The notes below the pieces were generated by a model. That model did no database searches. It saw nothing but the letters and a program-made list of their open reading frames with translations, and was not told the origin of the DNA. The position numbers were made by a program, and so were the translations under genes. Below, piece by piece: positions 26,667 to 35,270 of a stretch of 64,000 nucleotides of DNA (positions are counted from its first letter, which is position 1; the number at the start of each line of letters is the position of its first letter). The stretch is from assembly GCF_042697365.1 (NCBI RefSeq), contig NZ_CP137604.1; one strand, given 5' to 3'. Origin of the DNA: Brucella pseudintermedia (GTDB taxonomy: Bacteria > Pseudomonadota > Alphaproteobacteria > Rhizobiales > Rhizobiaceae).

Positions 26667-27203
26667 TTACTGCTGTGCTGGCTGTGCCGGAGCGGCAGCA
26701 GCCCCAGCCTGAGCAGCCAGAACTTCCGCCACACTGGTAGCCAGATCGCGGGCAATTCCGTTCTGCCAGATATTTGCAGCCTTGACGACTTCACGTGTCA
26801 CGATTGGGCCTTCCGACAAGAGCTTCTTGCCTGCAGGCGACGTATAGAATGCTGCGATAGCCTTTAGTTCGTCTTCCGAAAAAGCCTTCGCGTAAGCACG
26901 GGCAGATTCGGTCTCGAGATCTGCGCGACGGGAAGCAAGAGCGAGAGCCTTGTCATCGACCGTCTTGGTGATGAGGGCTTCAAGATTCGGATCTTTCTGG
27001 ATCAGTTCGCCCTTCAGGGAGCGCGCCGCATTCGGAAGAATTTCGTCGAACTGCTCGGTAGCATTAATTGCAGAAATAGCAGCGCGGGCAGCTTCCAAGT
27101 GAGCTTCAGAGATTTCCTGTGCCGATGCTGCGTGAATGCCCGACATCAGTACGAGCGCGGAAAACGGTGCAATCAGACGGCGAAAGCCAGTTGCCGGGAT
27201 CAT
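26667..27203 (-). CDS. Periplasmic DUF2059 domain protein
   Basis: The 178-residue protein has a clear Sec signal peptide that probably ends at ASA-QE near residue 28. The mature part is helical and contains the DUF2059 core (SEDELKAIAAFYTSPAGKKLL). It ends in a low-complexity Ala/Gln/Pro tail. Proteins of this family are common periplasmic proteins without an assigned reaction. The gene lies 24 bases downstream of rpiA in the same direction, so the two may be co-transcribed; a strong terminator follows it. Confidence 0.85.
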   Translation of the reverse strand: MIPATGFRRLIAPFSALVLMSGIHAASAQEISEAHLEAARAAISAINATEQFDEILPNAARSLKGELIQKDPNLEALITKTVDDKALALASRRADLETESARAYAKAFSEDELKAIAAFYTSPAGKKLLSEGPIVTREVVKAANIWQNGIARDLATSVAEVLAAQAGAAAAPAQPAQQ

Positions 27204-27227
27204 AAGTCAGTACTCCGTTCAATCAGT

Positions 27228-27926
27228 TCAAGACCGGTTCATGGTGCGGATGCCGTCGTTACCGGCAATCACTGCCGCACGCGCGAGTCCGATGAAAAGT
27301 CCGTGCTCGACAACGCCTGGAATTGCGAAGAGAGCGTCAGATAGCGTCTTTGGATCGGGAATGCGGCCAAAAGATGCATCCACGATATAATGCCCACCGT
27401 CTGTTACGAAGGGTGAGCCATCTTTTAAACGCAGTGCCAGCGGGCCTGCAAGACCACACTTTGCAGCTGCTTCCTCAATAGCGCGAATGGTCGCGCCAAG
27501 ACCGAAACGATTGACTTCCACTGGCAGAGGAAAACGTCCAAGCGTTTCGACCACCTTGGAACTGTCAGCAATGACAATCATTGCATCAGAAGCGGCAGCA
27601 ACGATCTTTTCCCGAAGAAGCGCACCGCCACCGCCCTTGATGAGCGAGAGATTGGTATCGACTTCATCTGCACCGTCAATCGTGAGATCGAGATGGGGTG
27701 TTTCTTCAAGCGTTGTAAGCGGAACTCCGAGTTCCTCGCAAAGCTTCGCGGTACGCTCGGAAGTGGGCACGCCAATGATGTTGAAACCGCTGTTTACCTT
27801 TTCAGCAAGCAATCGCACGAATTCCTCGGCAGTTGAACCGGTACCGATTCCCAGACGCATTCCGTCCCTGACGTGTGTAAGTGCTTCTGCGGCTGCTGCA
27901 ATTTTCAGTTTGCGAGCTTCATCCAT
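27228..27926 (-). CDS. rpiA: Ribose-5-phosphate isomerase A
   Basis: The 232-residue enzyme interconverts ribose-5-phosphate and ribulose-5-phosphate in the pentose phosphate pathway. Conserved segments are GIGTGSTAEEFV, DGADEVD with the catalytic Asp residues, KGGGGALLREKIVA with the catalytic Glu, and DSSK. TTG at 27932 is in frame two codons upstream; I prefer the ATG at 27926, which has GGGGAA about seven bases before it. It is the first gene of an rpiA-DUF2059 pair. Confidence 0.94.
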   Translation of the reverse strand: MDEARKLKIAAAAEALTHVRDGMRLGIGTGSTAEEFVRLLAEKVNSGFNIIGVPTSERTAKLCEELGVPLTTLEETPHLDLTIDGADEVDTNLSLIKGGGGALLREKIVAAASDAMIVIADSSKVVETLGRFPLPVEVNRFGLGATIRAIEEAAAKCGLAGPLALRLKDGSPFVTDGGHYIVDASFGRIPDPKTLSDALFAIPGVVEHGLFIGLARAAVIAGNDGIRTMNRS

Positions 27927-28123
27927 ACCCAAGTTCCCCGAAATCCCGGTGGATTCTCATTATCATCCGGTTCGCCTCTAGCATGCGGGCGCGGCGCAAC
28001 AAAGCTTCTATTCGAACTATGACGCAGAATTTCGGATTTTAGGCAAATCTGATCATGAGGTTGAGCCGGCGACGACAATCAGATAGGAGTTTTCTATTCC
28101 TCTTTTTCACACACGAGAAGCTA

Positions 28124-28825
28124 ATGTCTGCTGCTAATCTCAAGCCCATCATCGTTTTCGATCTCGACGGAACCCTTGTCGATACAGCGCCTGATCTTCT
28201 CGATAGCCTTAATCACTGCCTGGCAATATCTGGACTGAAAACGGCAGATCGTGAATCACTGCGGAAATTTGTGGGGCAAGGCGGGCGCGTCATGATCGAA
28301 CGCGCGTTCGCTGCGCAACAGAAACAGGCAGATGAGGCACAGCTCGATAATCTCGTAGAAGAGTTCCGCGAGCATTACGCGAATAATATGCCAGGGCATT
28401 CTACCTTCTTTCCAGGCGTACTAGAAGCAATGGACCGCTTCTCCGCAAGTGGTTATGAACTGGCGGTCTGCACGAACAAGTTCGAGGCCCTGTCGGTAAA
28501 ACTCCTGACTTCCATGGGCGAAGCCGCACGATTTGCTGCGATCTGCGGGGCCGATACGTTTGCTTATCGCAAACCCGATCCACGTCATCTTATCGACACC
28601 ATCACACGGGCCGGCGGCAATCGCGAACGGGCCATCATGGTAGGGGATAGCCGAACCGACATTGACACTGCGAAGGCGGCTGGAATTCCCGTTGTTGCGG
28701 TCGATTTCGGATATACCGATCTGCCCGTGCAGCATTATGGTCCGAGCCGCGTCATCTCGCATTTCGATGAGTTTACGCTCGAAATGGCAGACGAACTTAT
28801 CGCTGCCGTAACCGATCCGGTGTAG
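28124..28825 (+). CDS. gph: HAD-superfamily phosphoglycolate phosphatase-like
   Basis: The 233-residue phosphatase has motif I FDLDGTLVDTAPDLL with the nucleophile Asp, motif II in VCTNK, and motifs III/IV in GDSRTDIDTAKAAG. The DTAPDLLDSL continuation is typical of Gph, which clears 2-phosphoglycolate formed during DNA end repair. The frame opens at 28055, but GAGAAG before the ATG at 28124 and the family N-terminus decide the start. A small secreted protein gene follows ten bases later. A second HAD enzyme of related type lies near 34 kb. Confidence 0.85.
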   Translation: MSAANLKPIIVFDLDGTLVDTAPDLLDSLNHCLAISGLKTADRESLRKFVGQGGRVMIERAFAAQQKQADEAQLDNLVEEFREHYANNMPGHSTFFPGVLEAMDRFSASGYELAVCTNKFEALSVKLLTSMGEAARFAAICGADTFAYRKPDPRHLIDTITRAGGNRERAIMVGDSRTDIDTAKAAGIPVVAVDFGYTDLPVQHYGPSRVISHFDEFTLEMADELIAAVTDPV

Positions 28826-28835
28826 GGAAACGGTA

Positions 28836-29096
28836 ATGTCTGCACAGCATTGTCTCGTATTGGGCACGATTTTCCTGGCCGCAATATCACCGGCCACCGC
28901 GAATGACGGATCACCGGGCTTGCCGGGCGTACAAGCTCCAAAACCCATCGTGTCCGCTCCGCCCCCCGCCCCAGAACCGGATCAGGCGCCAACCGGCAAC
29001 TGGAAGAATTTCCGTGTCGGCAACACCGATGTATCGATCTCGGGCAGCATAACCGTTGATGTCGGCACCGGGAACAGCCGCACATCCCGCCGCTAA
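28836..29096 (+). CDS. Small secreted protein of unknown function
   Basis: The 86-residue product has a signal peptide that probably ends at ATA-ND near residue 23. A Pro/Ala-rich linker and a short C-terminal stretch with alternating hydrophobic residues (VGNTDVSISGSITVDVG) follow. GGGAAACGG precedes the ATG. It is ten bases downstream of gph and probably translated from the same message. Its stop overlaps the stop of the convergent nnr gene by four bases. I recognise no family. Confidence 0.7.
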   Translation: MSAQHCLVLGTIFLAAISPATANDGSPGLPGVQAPKPIVSAPPPAPEPDQAPTGNWKNFRVGNTDVSISGSITVDVGTGNSRTSRR

Positions 29097-30595
29097 TTTC
29101 GGGAGACACGGGCCAGCGTGGATAAGACGGCGGGCAATTGGGCTTGCAAATCTTCAGCGATAAGTCCGTGACCGAAACGCCGGGCGGCATCCGCATGCAT
29201 CCACACGGACGCACAGGCGGCCGCGAATGCGGGCATGCCCTGCGCAAGCAAGCCGCAAACAATTCCGGTCAGAACATCGCCTGATCCTGCCGTTGCCAGC
29301 AAAGGAGTTCCATTGGCGTTGACCACGGCCAGCCCTCCCGGTTCCGCAATCACGCTATCAGGCCCCTTATATATAATGACCGCATTGGCGCGCTTTGCAG
29401 CCTCGCGGGCCTTTTCAATCTTCGAGACCGTCGCCTTTGCAATATCCGGAAAAAGCCGTCGAAACTCGCCTTCATGCGGCGTCAGCACGAGTGCAGACCG
29501 TGCGTCCCGTCGACAATCGAAAAGCTCGTCTGGATTGTGTTCAAAAGCAGTAATCCCATCGGCATCGAGAACGAGACCGTGAAATCCCTCAAGTCCGCTA
29601 TTAGCAAGAAATAGCGCATGTTCACGAGCGAATGCGGGATTTCCGTAGCCCGGACCGAGCACCGCTGCACCAACCTTGCGCTCAGCGAAAAACTGCCGAA
29701 CATCCTTCAGGCAACGGGTTTCGCGAACCATGATGCTGGTCAGGTTAGCAGCATTAATCGCCATCGCATCGGGCGGAGACAGAAGCGTAACGGCCCCTGC
29801 CCCAACGCGAGCCGTGGCGAGAGCCGAAAGACGCGCGGCTCCGGTCGAATGAGCGCCGCCTGAAAACACCGCGGCATGGCCGCGACTATACTTATAGGCT
29901 TCCACTCCGAGCACAGGTAGGGCACCTTCCCAAAGCTCGGGAGCATTTTCAAACGTCTTGGGTTCGATGGCTGCAAGTATGTGGTCGGGAATACCGATAT
30001 CTGCGACATGAAGAACGCCGCAATGGGCCCTTCCCGGCTGTAGCAGATGGCCGGGTTTCTTGCGAAAAAACGTGACTGTGGCGCGCGCTCGGATCGCGGT
30101 GCCCAGAACGTCCCCTCCCTCGCCGGAAATGCCGCTTGGCAGATCAACCGCCACCACCGGCACGCCCGAGCTGTTCACCGTGTCGATCGCAACGGCTTCG
30201 GCTCCATGAATATCGCGGACGAGCCCCGCACCGAATAAAGCATCAATCACGCCCCCGAAACTAACGACCGAAAACTCACTCAGATTCGAGACCGGTCCCT
30301 TGTAAAAAAGCGATGCGCGCATGGCATCCGAACCCTTTCGCGGGGGAGCTGATGCGAAACATACGACCTCCAGACCGGCTTCCAGCAAATACTGCGCCGC
30401 GACATAGCCATCGCCACCGTTATTGCCAGGTCCACACAAAACCGCGACCGGCGAATTGCCGGGGAACATACCCTGCGCGACATCCGCAACGGCACGCCCT
30501 GCCGCCAGCATCAAGGAAAAGCCATCCTTGATACCGGTCTTGATCGTCCGGCGGTCCGCTTCTGCCATTTCCTGCGGGGTCAGCAACTCGTACAT
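29093..30595 (-). CDS. nnr: Bifunctional NAD(P)H-hydrate epimerase / ADP-dependent dehydratase
   Basis: The 500-residue repair enzyme has two domains. The N-terminal YjeF-N epimerase (about 1-215) has LCGPGNNGGDGYVAA and DLPSG. The C-terminal ribokinase-like dehydratase (about 225-500) has GPGYG, LTPHEGEFRRLF and the GSGDVLTGIVCGLLAQG catalytic loop. It restores NAD(P)H that was damaged by hydration. GTG at 30613 is in frame, but AAAGG before the ATG at 30595 and the family start MYELLTPQEM fix the beginning. It is divergent from glnB, with about 310 bases between the genes. Confidence 0.92.
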   Translation of the reverse strand: MYELLTPQEMAEADRRTIKTGIKDGFSLMLAAGRAVADVAQGMFPGNSPVAVLCGPGNNGGDGYVAAQYLLEAGLEVVCFASAPPRKGSDAMRASLFYKGPVSNLSEFSVVSFGGVIDALFGAGLVRDIHGAEAVAIDTVNSSGVPVVAVDLPSGISGEGGDVLGTAIRARATVTFFRKKPGHLLQPGRAHCGVLHVADIGIPDHILAAIEPKTFENAPELWEGALPVLGVEAYKYSRGHAAVFSGGAHSTGAARLSALATARVGAGAVTLLSPPDAMAINAANLTSIMVRETRCLKDVRQFFAERKVGAAVLGPGYGNPAFAREHALFLANSGLEGFHGLVLDADGITAFEHNPDELFDCRRDARSALVLTPHEGEFRRLFPDIAKATVSKIEKAREAAKRANAVIIYKGPDSVIAEPGGLAVVNANGTPLLATAGSGDVLTGIVCGLLAQGMPAFAAACASVWMHADAARRFGHGLIAEDLQAQLPAVLSTLARVSRN

Positions 30596-30751
30596 CGCGT
30601 ACCTTTTAAACACGGGTGGCGTGGCTGGAGTGATTAAATACGCGGCACCGGGCTTTATGCAAGTTTGCCTGTATTTAAGGCACGACGCCTAGTTTTTAAC
30701 CAGAAAGCCATATTGATGGAATCCCTTTCTTGCTTGTCGCCGGAGTAGCGC

Positions 30752-30778
30752 TTGCACAAGCATCACGATTAGTGCCAA
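30752..30778. promoter_or_regulatory. Possible NtrC-type enhancer half-sites upstream of glnB
   Basis: TTGCAC (30752-30757) and GTGCCAA (30772-30778) are inverted TGCAC-type half-sites, about 53-78 bases upstream of the sigma-54 promoter, the usual distance for an enhancer. The spacing is wider than the canonical NtrC site, so this is tentative. Confidence 0.4.
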
Positions 30779-30829
30779 TCTCCCTCAGGATGAGGAACGT
30801 GGAAGAAAATTTTCGCCCCGCATTCAAAC

Positions 30830-30846
30830 TGGCACAGTTCATGCTT
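30830..30846 (+). promoter_or_regulatory. Sigma-54 (-24/-12) promoter of glnBA
   Basis: TGGCAC-N5-ATGCTT has GG at 30831-30832 and GC at 30843-30844, exactly ten bases apart as sigma-54 requires, and the -24 element is the consensus TGGCAC. The predicted start of transcription is near 30856, 50 bases before the glnB ATG. Confidence 0.8.
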
Positions 30847-30905
30847 CTCTATTGGTGAAGCGGGCACAATGCTCATTTCCGAAGAAGAGCGGAGACCATT
30901 CTCTG

Positions 30906-31244
30906 ATGAAAAAGATCGAAGCCATCATAAAGCCCTTCAAGCTGGATGAAGTGAAGGAAGCCCTTCAGGAAGTCGGTTTGCAGGGGATTACTGTCATCGA
31001 AGCCAAGGGCTTTGGACGACAGAAAGGTCATACCGAGCTTTACCGCGGCGCCGAATATGTCGTCGACTTTCTTCCCAAAGTGAAAGTTGAAGTCATCGTC
31101 GCAGACGAAACCGTGGACAGCGCTATTGAAGCCATCCGCAAGGCTGCCCAGACGGGACGCATCGGCGATGGCAAGATTTTCGTCTCCAACATCGAAGAAG
31201 TTATCCGTATCCGTACCGGTGAATCCGGCGTGGATGCCATCTAA
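30906..31244 (+). CDS. glnB: Nitrogen regulatory protein P-II
   Basis: The 112-residue trimeric signal protein senses 2-oxoglutarate and glutamine state and controls GlnE, NtrB and others. Landmarks are MKKIEAIIKPFKLDEVKEAL, the T-loop GHTELYRGAEYVVDF with the uridylylated Tyr51, and the C-terminal signature TGRIGDGKIFV. The frame is open upstream to 30852, but the P-II family begins at the ATG at 30906. It is followed 44 bases later by glnA, and the pair is driven by the sigma-54 promoter at 30830. The glnB-glnA order argues for GlnB over GlnK. Confidence 0.95.
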   Translation: MKKIEAIIKPFKLDEVKEALQEVGLQGITVIEAKGFGRQKGHTELYRGAEYVVDFLPKVKVEVIVADETVDSAIEAIRKAAQTGRIGDGKIFVSNIEEVIRIRTGESGVDAI

Positions 31245-31288
31245 CAATACCTGCATACAATCCATCGTCGTGCAAACAGGGAATTAAT

Positions 31289-32698
31289 ATGACGACTGCC
31301 AACGATATTCTCAAACAAATCAAAGACAACGACATCAAGTTTGTCGACCTTCGCTTCACCGATCCGAAGGGTAAGCTGCAGCACGTCACGATGGATATCG
31401 GCCTCGTCGACGAAGACATGTTTGTCGACGGCGTGATGTTCGACGGCTCTTCCATCGCCGGCTGGAAGGCAATCAACGAATCCGACATGGTTCTGATGCC
31501 GGATCCGACGACCGCCCATATCGATCCGTTCTTCGCTCAGTCCACGCTCGTCATCCTTTGCGATATTCTGGATCCCATTTCGGGCGAAGCCTATGGCCGC
31601 GATCCGCGCACGACAGCAAAGAAGGCCGAAGCCTACATGAAATCGCTCGGTATCGGCGATACCGTCTATGTTGGCCCGGAGGCTGAATTCTTTGTCTTCG
31701 ATGACGTGAAGTACAAGGCCGACCCATACAATACTGGTTTCAAGCTTGATTCGACCGAACTTCCGTCGAATGACGACACCGACTATGAAACAGGCAACCT
31801 TGGCCACCGCCCGCGCGTGAAGGGCGGTTATTTCCCGGTTCCGCCGATCGACAGCGCGCAGGACATGCGCTCGGAAATGCTCACCGTGCTCACCGAAATG
31901 GGTGTCACCGTCGAAAAGCACCACCACGAAGTGGCATCCGCCCAGCACGAACTCGGCGTCAAATTCGACACGCTGGTCCGCAACGCGGACAAGATGCAGA
32001 TCTACAAGTATGTCGTGCATCAGGTAGCCAACGCTTATGGCAAGACCGCAACCTTCATGCCGAAGCCGATCTTCGGCGACAACGGCTCGGGCATGCACGT
32101 CCACTTCTCGATCTGGAAAGAAGGCAAACCGACTTTCGCTGGCAATGAATATGCCGGACTGTCGGAAAACTGCCTGTATTTCATCGGCGGCGTCATCAAG
32201 CACGCAAAGGCCGTGAATGCCTTCACCAATCCGTCGACGAACTCCTACAAGCGCCTGGTTCCTGGTTACGAAGCTCCGGTTCTGCTTGCCTATTCGGCGC
32301 GCAATCGTTCCGCTTCCTGCCGCATTCCGTTCGGTAATTCGCCGAAGTCCAAGCGTCTGGAAGTTCGCTTCCCTGACCCGGCGGCCAACCCCTATCTGTG
32401 CTTTGCTGCCCTGCTGATGGCTGGTCTTGACGGCATCAAAAACAAGATTCACCCGGGACAGGCCATGGATAAGGATCTTTACGATCTGCCTGCCAAGGAA
32501 CTGAAGAAGATTCCAACCGTCTGCGGTTCGCTGCGCGAAGCCCTGCAGTCGCTCGACAAGGATCGTGAATTCCTCAAGGCCGGCGGTGTGTTCGACGACG
32601 ATCAGATCGACAGCTTCATCGAACTCAAGATGGCCGAAGTGATGCGCTATGAAACGACGCCGCACCCGGTCGAGTACGACATGTATTACTCGGTTTAA
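31289..32698 (+). CDS. glnA: Glutamine synthetase type I
   Basis: The 469-residue dodecameric enzyme makes glutamine from glutamate, ammonia and ATP. The beta-Grasp signature FDGSSIAGWKAINESDM, the metal/ATP segment GPEAEFFVF, NGSGMHVHFS, and the adenylylation site DLYDLPAKE (Tyr near 398) are all present. The adenylylation site means activity is expected to be set by GlnE. AGGGAATTA precedes the ATG. It shares the glnB promoter and ends in a hairpin region that also serves the opposing ATP12 gene. Confidence 0.97.
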   Translation: MTTANDILKQIKDNDIKFVDLRFTDPKGKLQHVTMDIGLVDEDMFVDGVMFDGSSIAGWKAINESDMVLMPDPTTAHIDPFFAQSTLVILCDILDPISGEAYGRDPRTTAKKAEAYMKSLGIGDTVYVGPEAEFFVFDDVKYKADPYNTGFKLDSTELPSNDDTDYETGNLGHRPRVKGGYFPVPPIDSAQDMRSEMLTVLTEMGVTVEKHHHEVASAQHELGVKFDTLVRNADKMQIYKYVVHQVANAYGKTATFMPKPIFGDNGSGMHVHFSIWKEGKPTFAGNEYAGLSENCLYFIGGVIKHAKAVNAFTNPSTNSYKRLVPGYEAPVLLAYSARNRSASCRIPFGNSPKSKRLEVRFPDPAANPYLCFAALLMAGLDGIKNKIHPGQAMDKDLYDLPAKELKKIPTVCGSLREALQSLDKDREFLKAGGVFDDDQIDSFIELKMAEVMRYETTPHPVEYDMYYSV

Positions 32699-32699
32699 A

Positions 32700-32743
32700 A
32701 AAGTACGCGGACGCCGTTTACGCTATCCGCGCGTTTTTTACTT
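32700..32743 (+). terminator. Hairpin/T-tract at the 3' end of glnA
   Basis: ACGCGGA pairs with TCCGCG-C-GT through a small bulge and is followed by six T residues. It begins right after the glnA stop codon. Confidence 0.65.
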
Positions 32744-32761
32744 TTCCACCGAGGGGAACGA

Positions 32762-32785
32762 CGTGCAACATTTGATGATTGCACG
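32762..32785. repeat. Inverted repeat CGTGCAA-N10-TTGCACG
   Basis: Two perfect 7-base arms (32762-32768 and 32779-32785) lie between the two glnA-proximal terminators. The stem is too short and the loop too long for a good terminator. It may be a protein site or an RNA 3' element. Confidence 0.5.
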
Positions 32786-32788
32786 CAA

Positions 32789-32820
32789 AAAGAAACCCCG
32801 GCATTGCCGGGGTTTCTTTA
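32789..32820. terminator. Bidirectional terminator between glnA and the ATP12 gene
   Basis: The perfect 13-base-pair stem AAGAAACCCCGGC/GCCGGGGTTTCTT (32790-32802 with 32806-32818) has a 3-base loop. It has T-rich tails on both strands, as expected between convergent genes. Confidence 0.9.
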
Positions 32821-32846
32821 TCAGATCAATATAATAGACCTCTTAT

Positions 32847-33629
32847 TTAAAGTGCTGCGAGCATGCGGGCAGCCATCATCATTTCGATTTCCCGATTCCT
32901 GCGGCGCTCTACTGCTTCCGCATCGGTTCCCCAATGCTCCACGGTCCAATCCTCATCGATGTGGGCCAGCTGCCAGCCATGTTCTGCGGACACTTCGCCT
33001 TTGGCGATAGCCAGTGCAATAATCGCCGACCCCGTCAGCGTCGTCATCGTGTGCAGAGATGCCAGCGCGATCGGATCTTTAAAAGCAGATAGATGGACGC
33101 CAAAGGCCGCTATGGCTTCACGTGGCTGCTCTATATGCATCACACCTTCGGCGAGCGAAAACCGCGCCCCAAGCCCTTCCATCCAGTCGATCAACGGGTC
33201 CCATTGCTGGGTCTGACGAGAAACGAGTTCTTGCGGACTGTCGGCGCGATAGCAAAGCATATCCGTGCCTGCGAACCGTAGAATATCCTCGAAAACCGCT
33301 TGAGGGTCCTGCGTAATCCCATCGATTGCCGTGTTGACCAAACGCGTTGCAGGCATTTTGCCGGGATCGATGACCTTTTCCTGAGCGGCAAACTCGTCCG
33401 CCACGATCTGAGCAGCCGTTTTGGTCGGTAACAGCAGCAGGCTGCGCGCTGGCGTCTTTACCGGACGGCCGTCCAGATGGACAGCAAAACCGCCTTCAAC
33501 TTCCGCTACTTGCGCTTTTTCATAAAAGCGTTTGGGCAGCTGTGCCAGCATCTGCTTTTGCGCACGCACGATAGGGTTCTCGTCGGAAAGCTGCTTTCCT
33601 GCTTCAAGATCGCTCAAAATATTACGCAT
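32847..33629 (-). CDS. ATP12-family F1 ATPase assembly chaperone
   Basis: The 260-residue protein resembles ATP12, the chaperone that binds the alpha subunit of F1-ATPase during assembly in mitochondria and alphaproteobacteria. Family features include VHLDGRPVKTPAR, a WDPLIDW stretch, and the C-terminal HIDEDWTVEHWGTDAEAVERR. The frame is open upstream into the neighbouring HAD gene, so the real start is internal. I take the ATG at 33629; a GTG 22 bases upstream is possible. It lies 46 bases downstream of the HAD gene and ends a leftward operon. Confidence 0.88.
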   Translation of the reverse strand: MRNILSDLEAGKQLSDENPIVRAQKQMLAQLPKRFYEKAQVAEVEGGFAVHLDGRPVKTPARSLLLLPTKTAAQIVADEFAAQEKVIDPGKMPATRLVNTAIDGITQDPQAVFEDILRFAGTDMLCYRADSPQELVSRQTQQWDPLIDWMEGLGARFSLAEGVMHIEQPREAIAAFGVHLSAFKDPIALASLHTMTTLTGSAIIALAIAKGEVSAEHGWQLAHIDEDWTVEHWGTDAEAVERRRNREIEMMMAARMLAAL

Positions 33630-33675
33630 AGATTTGTCCAGTTCTGTGTCGCTAACTCGGTGCAAGGCTCGACAA

Positions 33676-34347
33676 CTAGACGACCTGTGCGTCCATAGTC
33701 CGCAGCAATGCATAGAGTTCGGATGGCGCTTCCAGAATGTGATGGGCGCCAGCTTCTATCAGTCCCTGCCTATTATGATAACCCCAGGAGACACCTGCCG
33801 CCATAGCGCCTGCCGAACGGGCCATCTGCATATCATAAACGGCATCGCCGATAACGATTGTTCGATTGGGTTCTATTCCCATTTCCGCGCAGGATTCAAG
33901 CACCATGGCCGGATGCGGCTTTGACGGGCAATCGTCAGCGGTACGTGTCACCACGAAATGATGGCCGATGCCATGACGTTCGAAAACAGAGCGGACACCG
34001 CGCTGGGATTTTCCCGTTACGATGCCCAGCAGGAGATCGTTCCTCGCCCCGAGTTCGGTCAGAAGAGGCAGGATTCCATCATAGAGGGGCTCTACGAAGT
34101 CCGGAGCCTGACGCAGTTTCACAAAGTTTTCCTTGTAGCGTTGCGTCAGCCAGTGGACCTGCTCGTCCGGTTCGCGGTTCAACAGCTTCGCAATAGCCAA
34201 ATGCAACGACAGGCCAATGATCGAATGCGTTTCCTCAATTGCGGGAGGTTCCAGACCAGCGTCGGAAAAACTGGTCGCCATACATCTGTGAATGAAATCG
34301 CCGCTATCGACCAGCGTTCCGTCGCAATCGAAGAGTACAAGTTTCAT
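33676..34347 (-). CDS. HAD-IA family hydrolase, phosphatase-like
   Basis: The 223-residue protein has motif I FDCDGTLVDSG, motif II in GIVTGKSQ, motif III Lys in CPSKPHPAM, and motif IV GDAVYDMQMAR. It is the second Gph-like HAD enzyme in the window but lacks the DTAPD continuation, so its substrate is open. The ATG at 34347 overlaps the stop of the EamA transporter gene (ATGA), which fixes the start better than the longer open frame. It belongs to the RluA-EamA-HAD-ATP12 gene run. Confidence 0.85.
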   Translation of the reverse strand: MKLVLFDCDGTLVDSGDFIHRCMATSFSDAGLEPPAIEETHSIIGLSLHLAIAKLLNREPDEQVHWLTQRYKENFVKLRQAPDFVEPLYDGILPLLTELGARNDLLLGIVTGKSQRGVRSVFERHGIGHHFVVTRTADDCPSKPHPAMVLESCAEMGIEPNRTIVIGDAVYDMQMARSAGAMAAGVSWGYHNRQGLIEAGAHHILEAPSELYALLRTMDAQVV

Positions 34348-35267
34348 CGGGCGTTGGATACCTTTGCCGGCTTGTTGATAATCATCAGTCCGCAACCGAT
34401 CAGCGCAAGAGCTGCAAAGATTTTCCAGCTCAAAGGCTCGCTCAGAATGAGGCCGCTCAATAACACGCCAAAAGCGGGCGTGAGGAAGGCAAAATTAGAA
34501 AGTTTCGACGCGGGGTATCGACGTACCATCCAGAACCAGAGCGGATAGGTAAATGCCACCACGAATACGGCCTGAAACAGGAAGGCTGATGTGGACAGGG
34601 CATCCGGGTTACGAAGCAGAGGACCGCTCAACGAAATGAATGGCAGCGGCACCAGCGTTGCGATCACCAACTGGTAAAGAAGCGTCTTTTCCGGCGCTGT
34701 GTAGGCAAGTCGGGTCCGCTTGATGACCAGCGTGGTCAAGCCCCACAACACACCCGATACCAGCGCTAGCATATCGCCGTAGACAGCGTGGGGTCCCGGA
34801 CGACTGACATGATCGGAAAAGACCAGAAACACGCCCAGAAAGGCTATACACATGCCGATAAAAGCACGAACCGACATTCGTTCGCCCAAAAGAAAATGAC
34901 TGCCGATAGCGACCCAGAACGGCATGACATTCATCATGAGCGTTACACGTCCCACGCTCGTCAGCTCCATCGCCAGAAAAATCAGGACGAACTCGGTACC
35001 GAACAGCAATCCGGCAGCTATCCCGGCGGCGAGCGTACCATCACGCTTGAAAAGCGGGATGCGACGCCAACGGCACCAGAGAAAGACGCACATGCCGCCC
35101 AGCGCGGAGCGCCCTGCTGCCATGAGCATGGGATTGAATCCTTGATTGCCGATCTTGATGGCAACCTGATTCAGCCCCCAACTGAACATAATGAACATGA
35201 CCAGCATGATGGCCAGCCCATCGAACGAAACTCGTCCTTCGGACGATCCCCCCGCTTCGCCTGACAT
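34344..35267 (-). CDS. EamA/DMT-family transporter
   Basis: This 307-residue inner-membrane protein has about ten hydrophobic helices arranged as two EamA repeats, typical of drug/metabolite exporters. Landmarks are WGLNQVAIKIGNQ in helix 1 and the conserved second repeat beginning near LVSGVLWGLTTLVIKR. The substrate is unknown; family members export amino acids, nucleosides or other metabolites. It starts three bases after the RluA-like gene and overlaps the HAD gene, so all three are co-transcribed. Confidence 0.88.
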   Translation of the reverse strand: MSGEAGGSSEGRVSFDGLAIMLVMFIMFSWGLNQVAIKIGNQGFNPMLMAAGRSALGGMCVFLWCRWRRIPLFKRDGTLAAGIAAGLLFGTEFVLIFLAMELTSVGRVTLMMNVMPFWVAIGSHFLLGERMSVRAFIGMCIAFLGVFLVFSDHVSRPGPHAVYGDMLALVSGVLWGLTTLVIKRTRLAYTAPEKTLLYQLVIATLVPLPFISLSGPLLRNPDALSTSAFLFQAVFVVAFTYPLWFWMVRRYPASKLSNFAFLTPAFGVLLSGLILSEPLSWKIFAALALIGCGLMIINKPAKVSNAR

Positions 35268-35270
35268 TTT

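Noticed and set aside
31241..32665. 474-codon minus-strand frame opposite glnA
   Set aside because: This is a codon-bias shadow; glnA is complete and certain on the plus strand.
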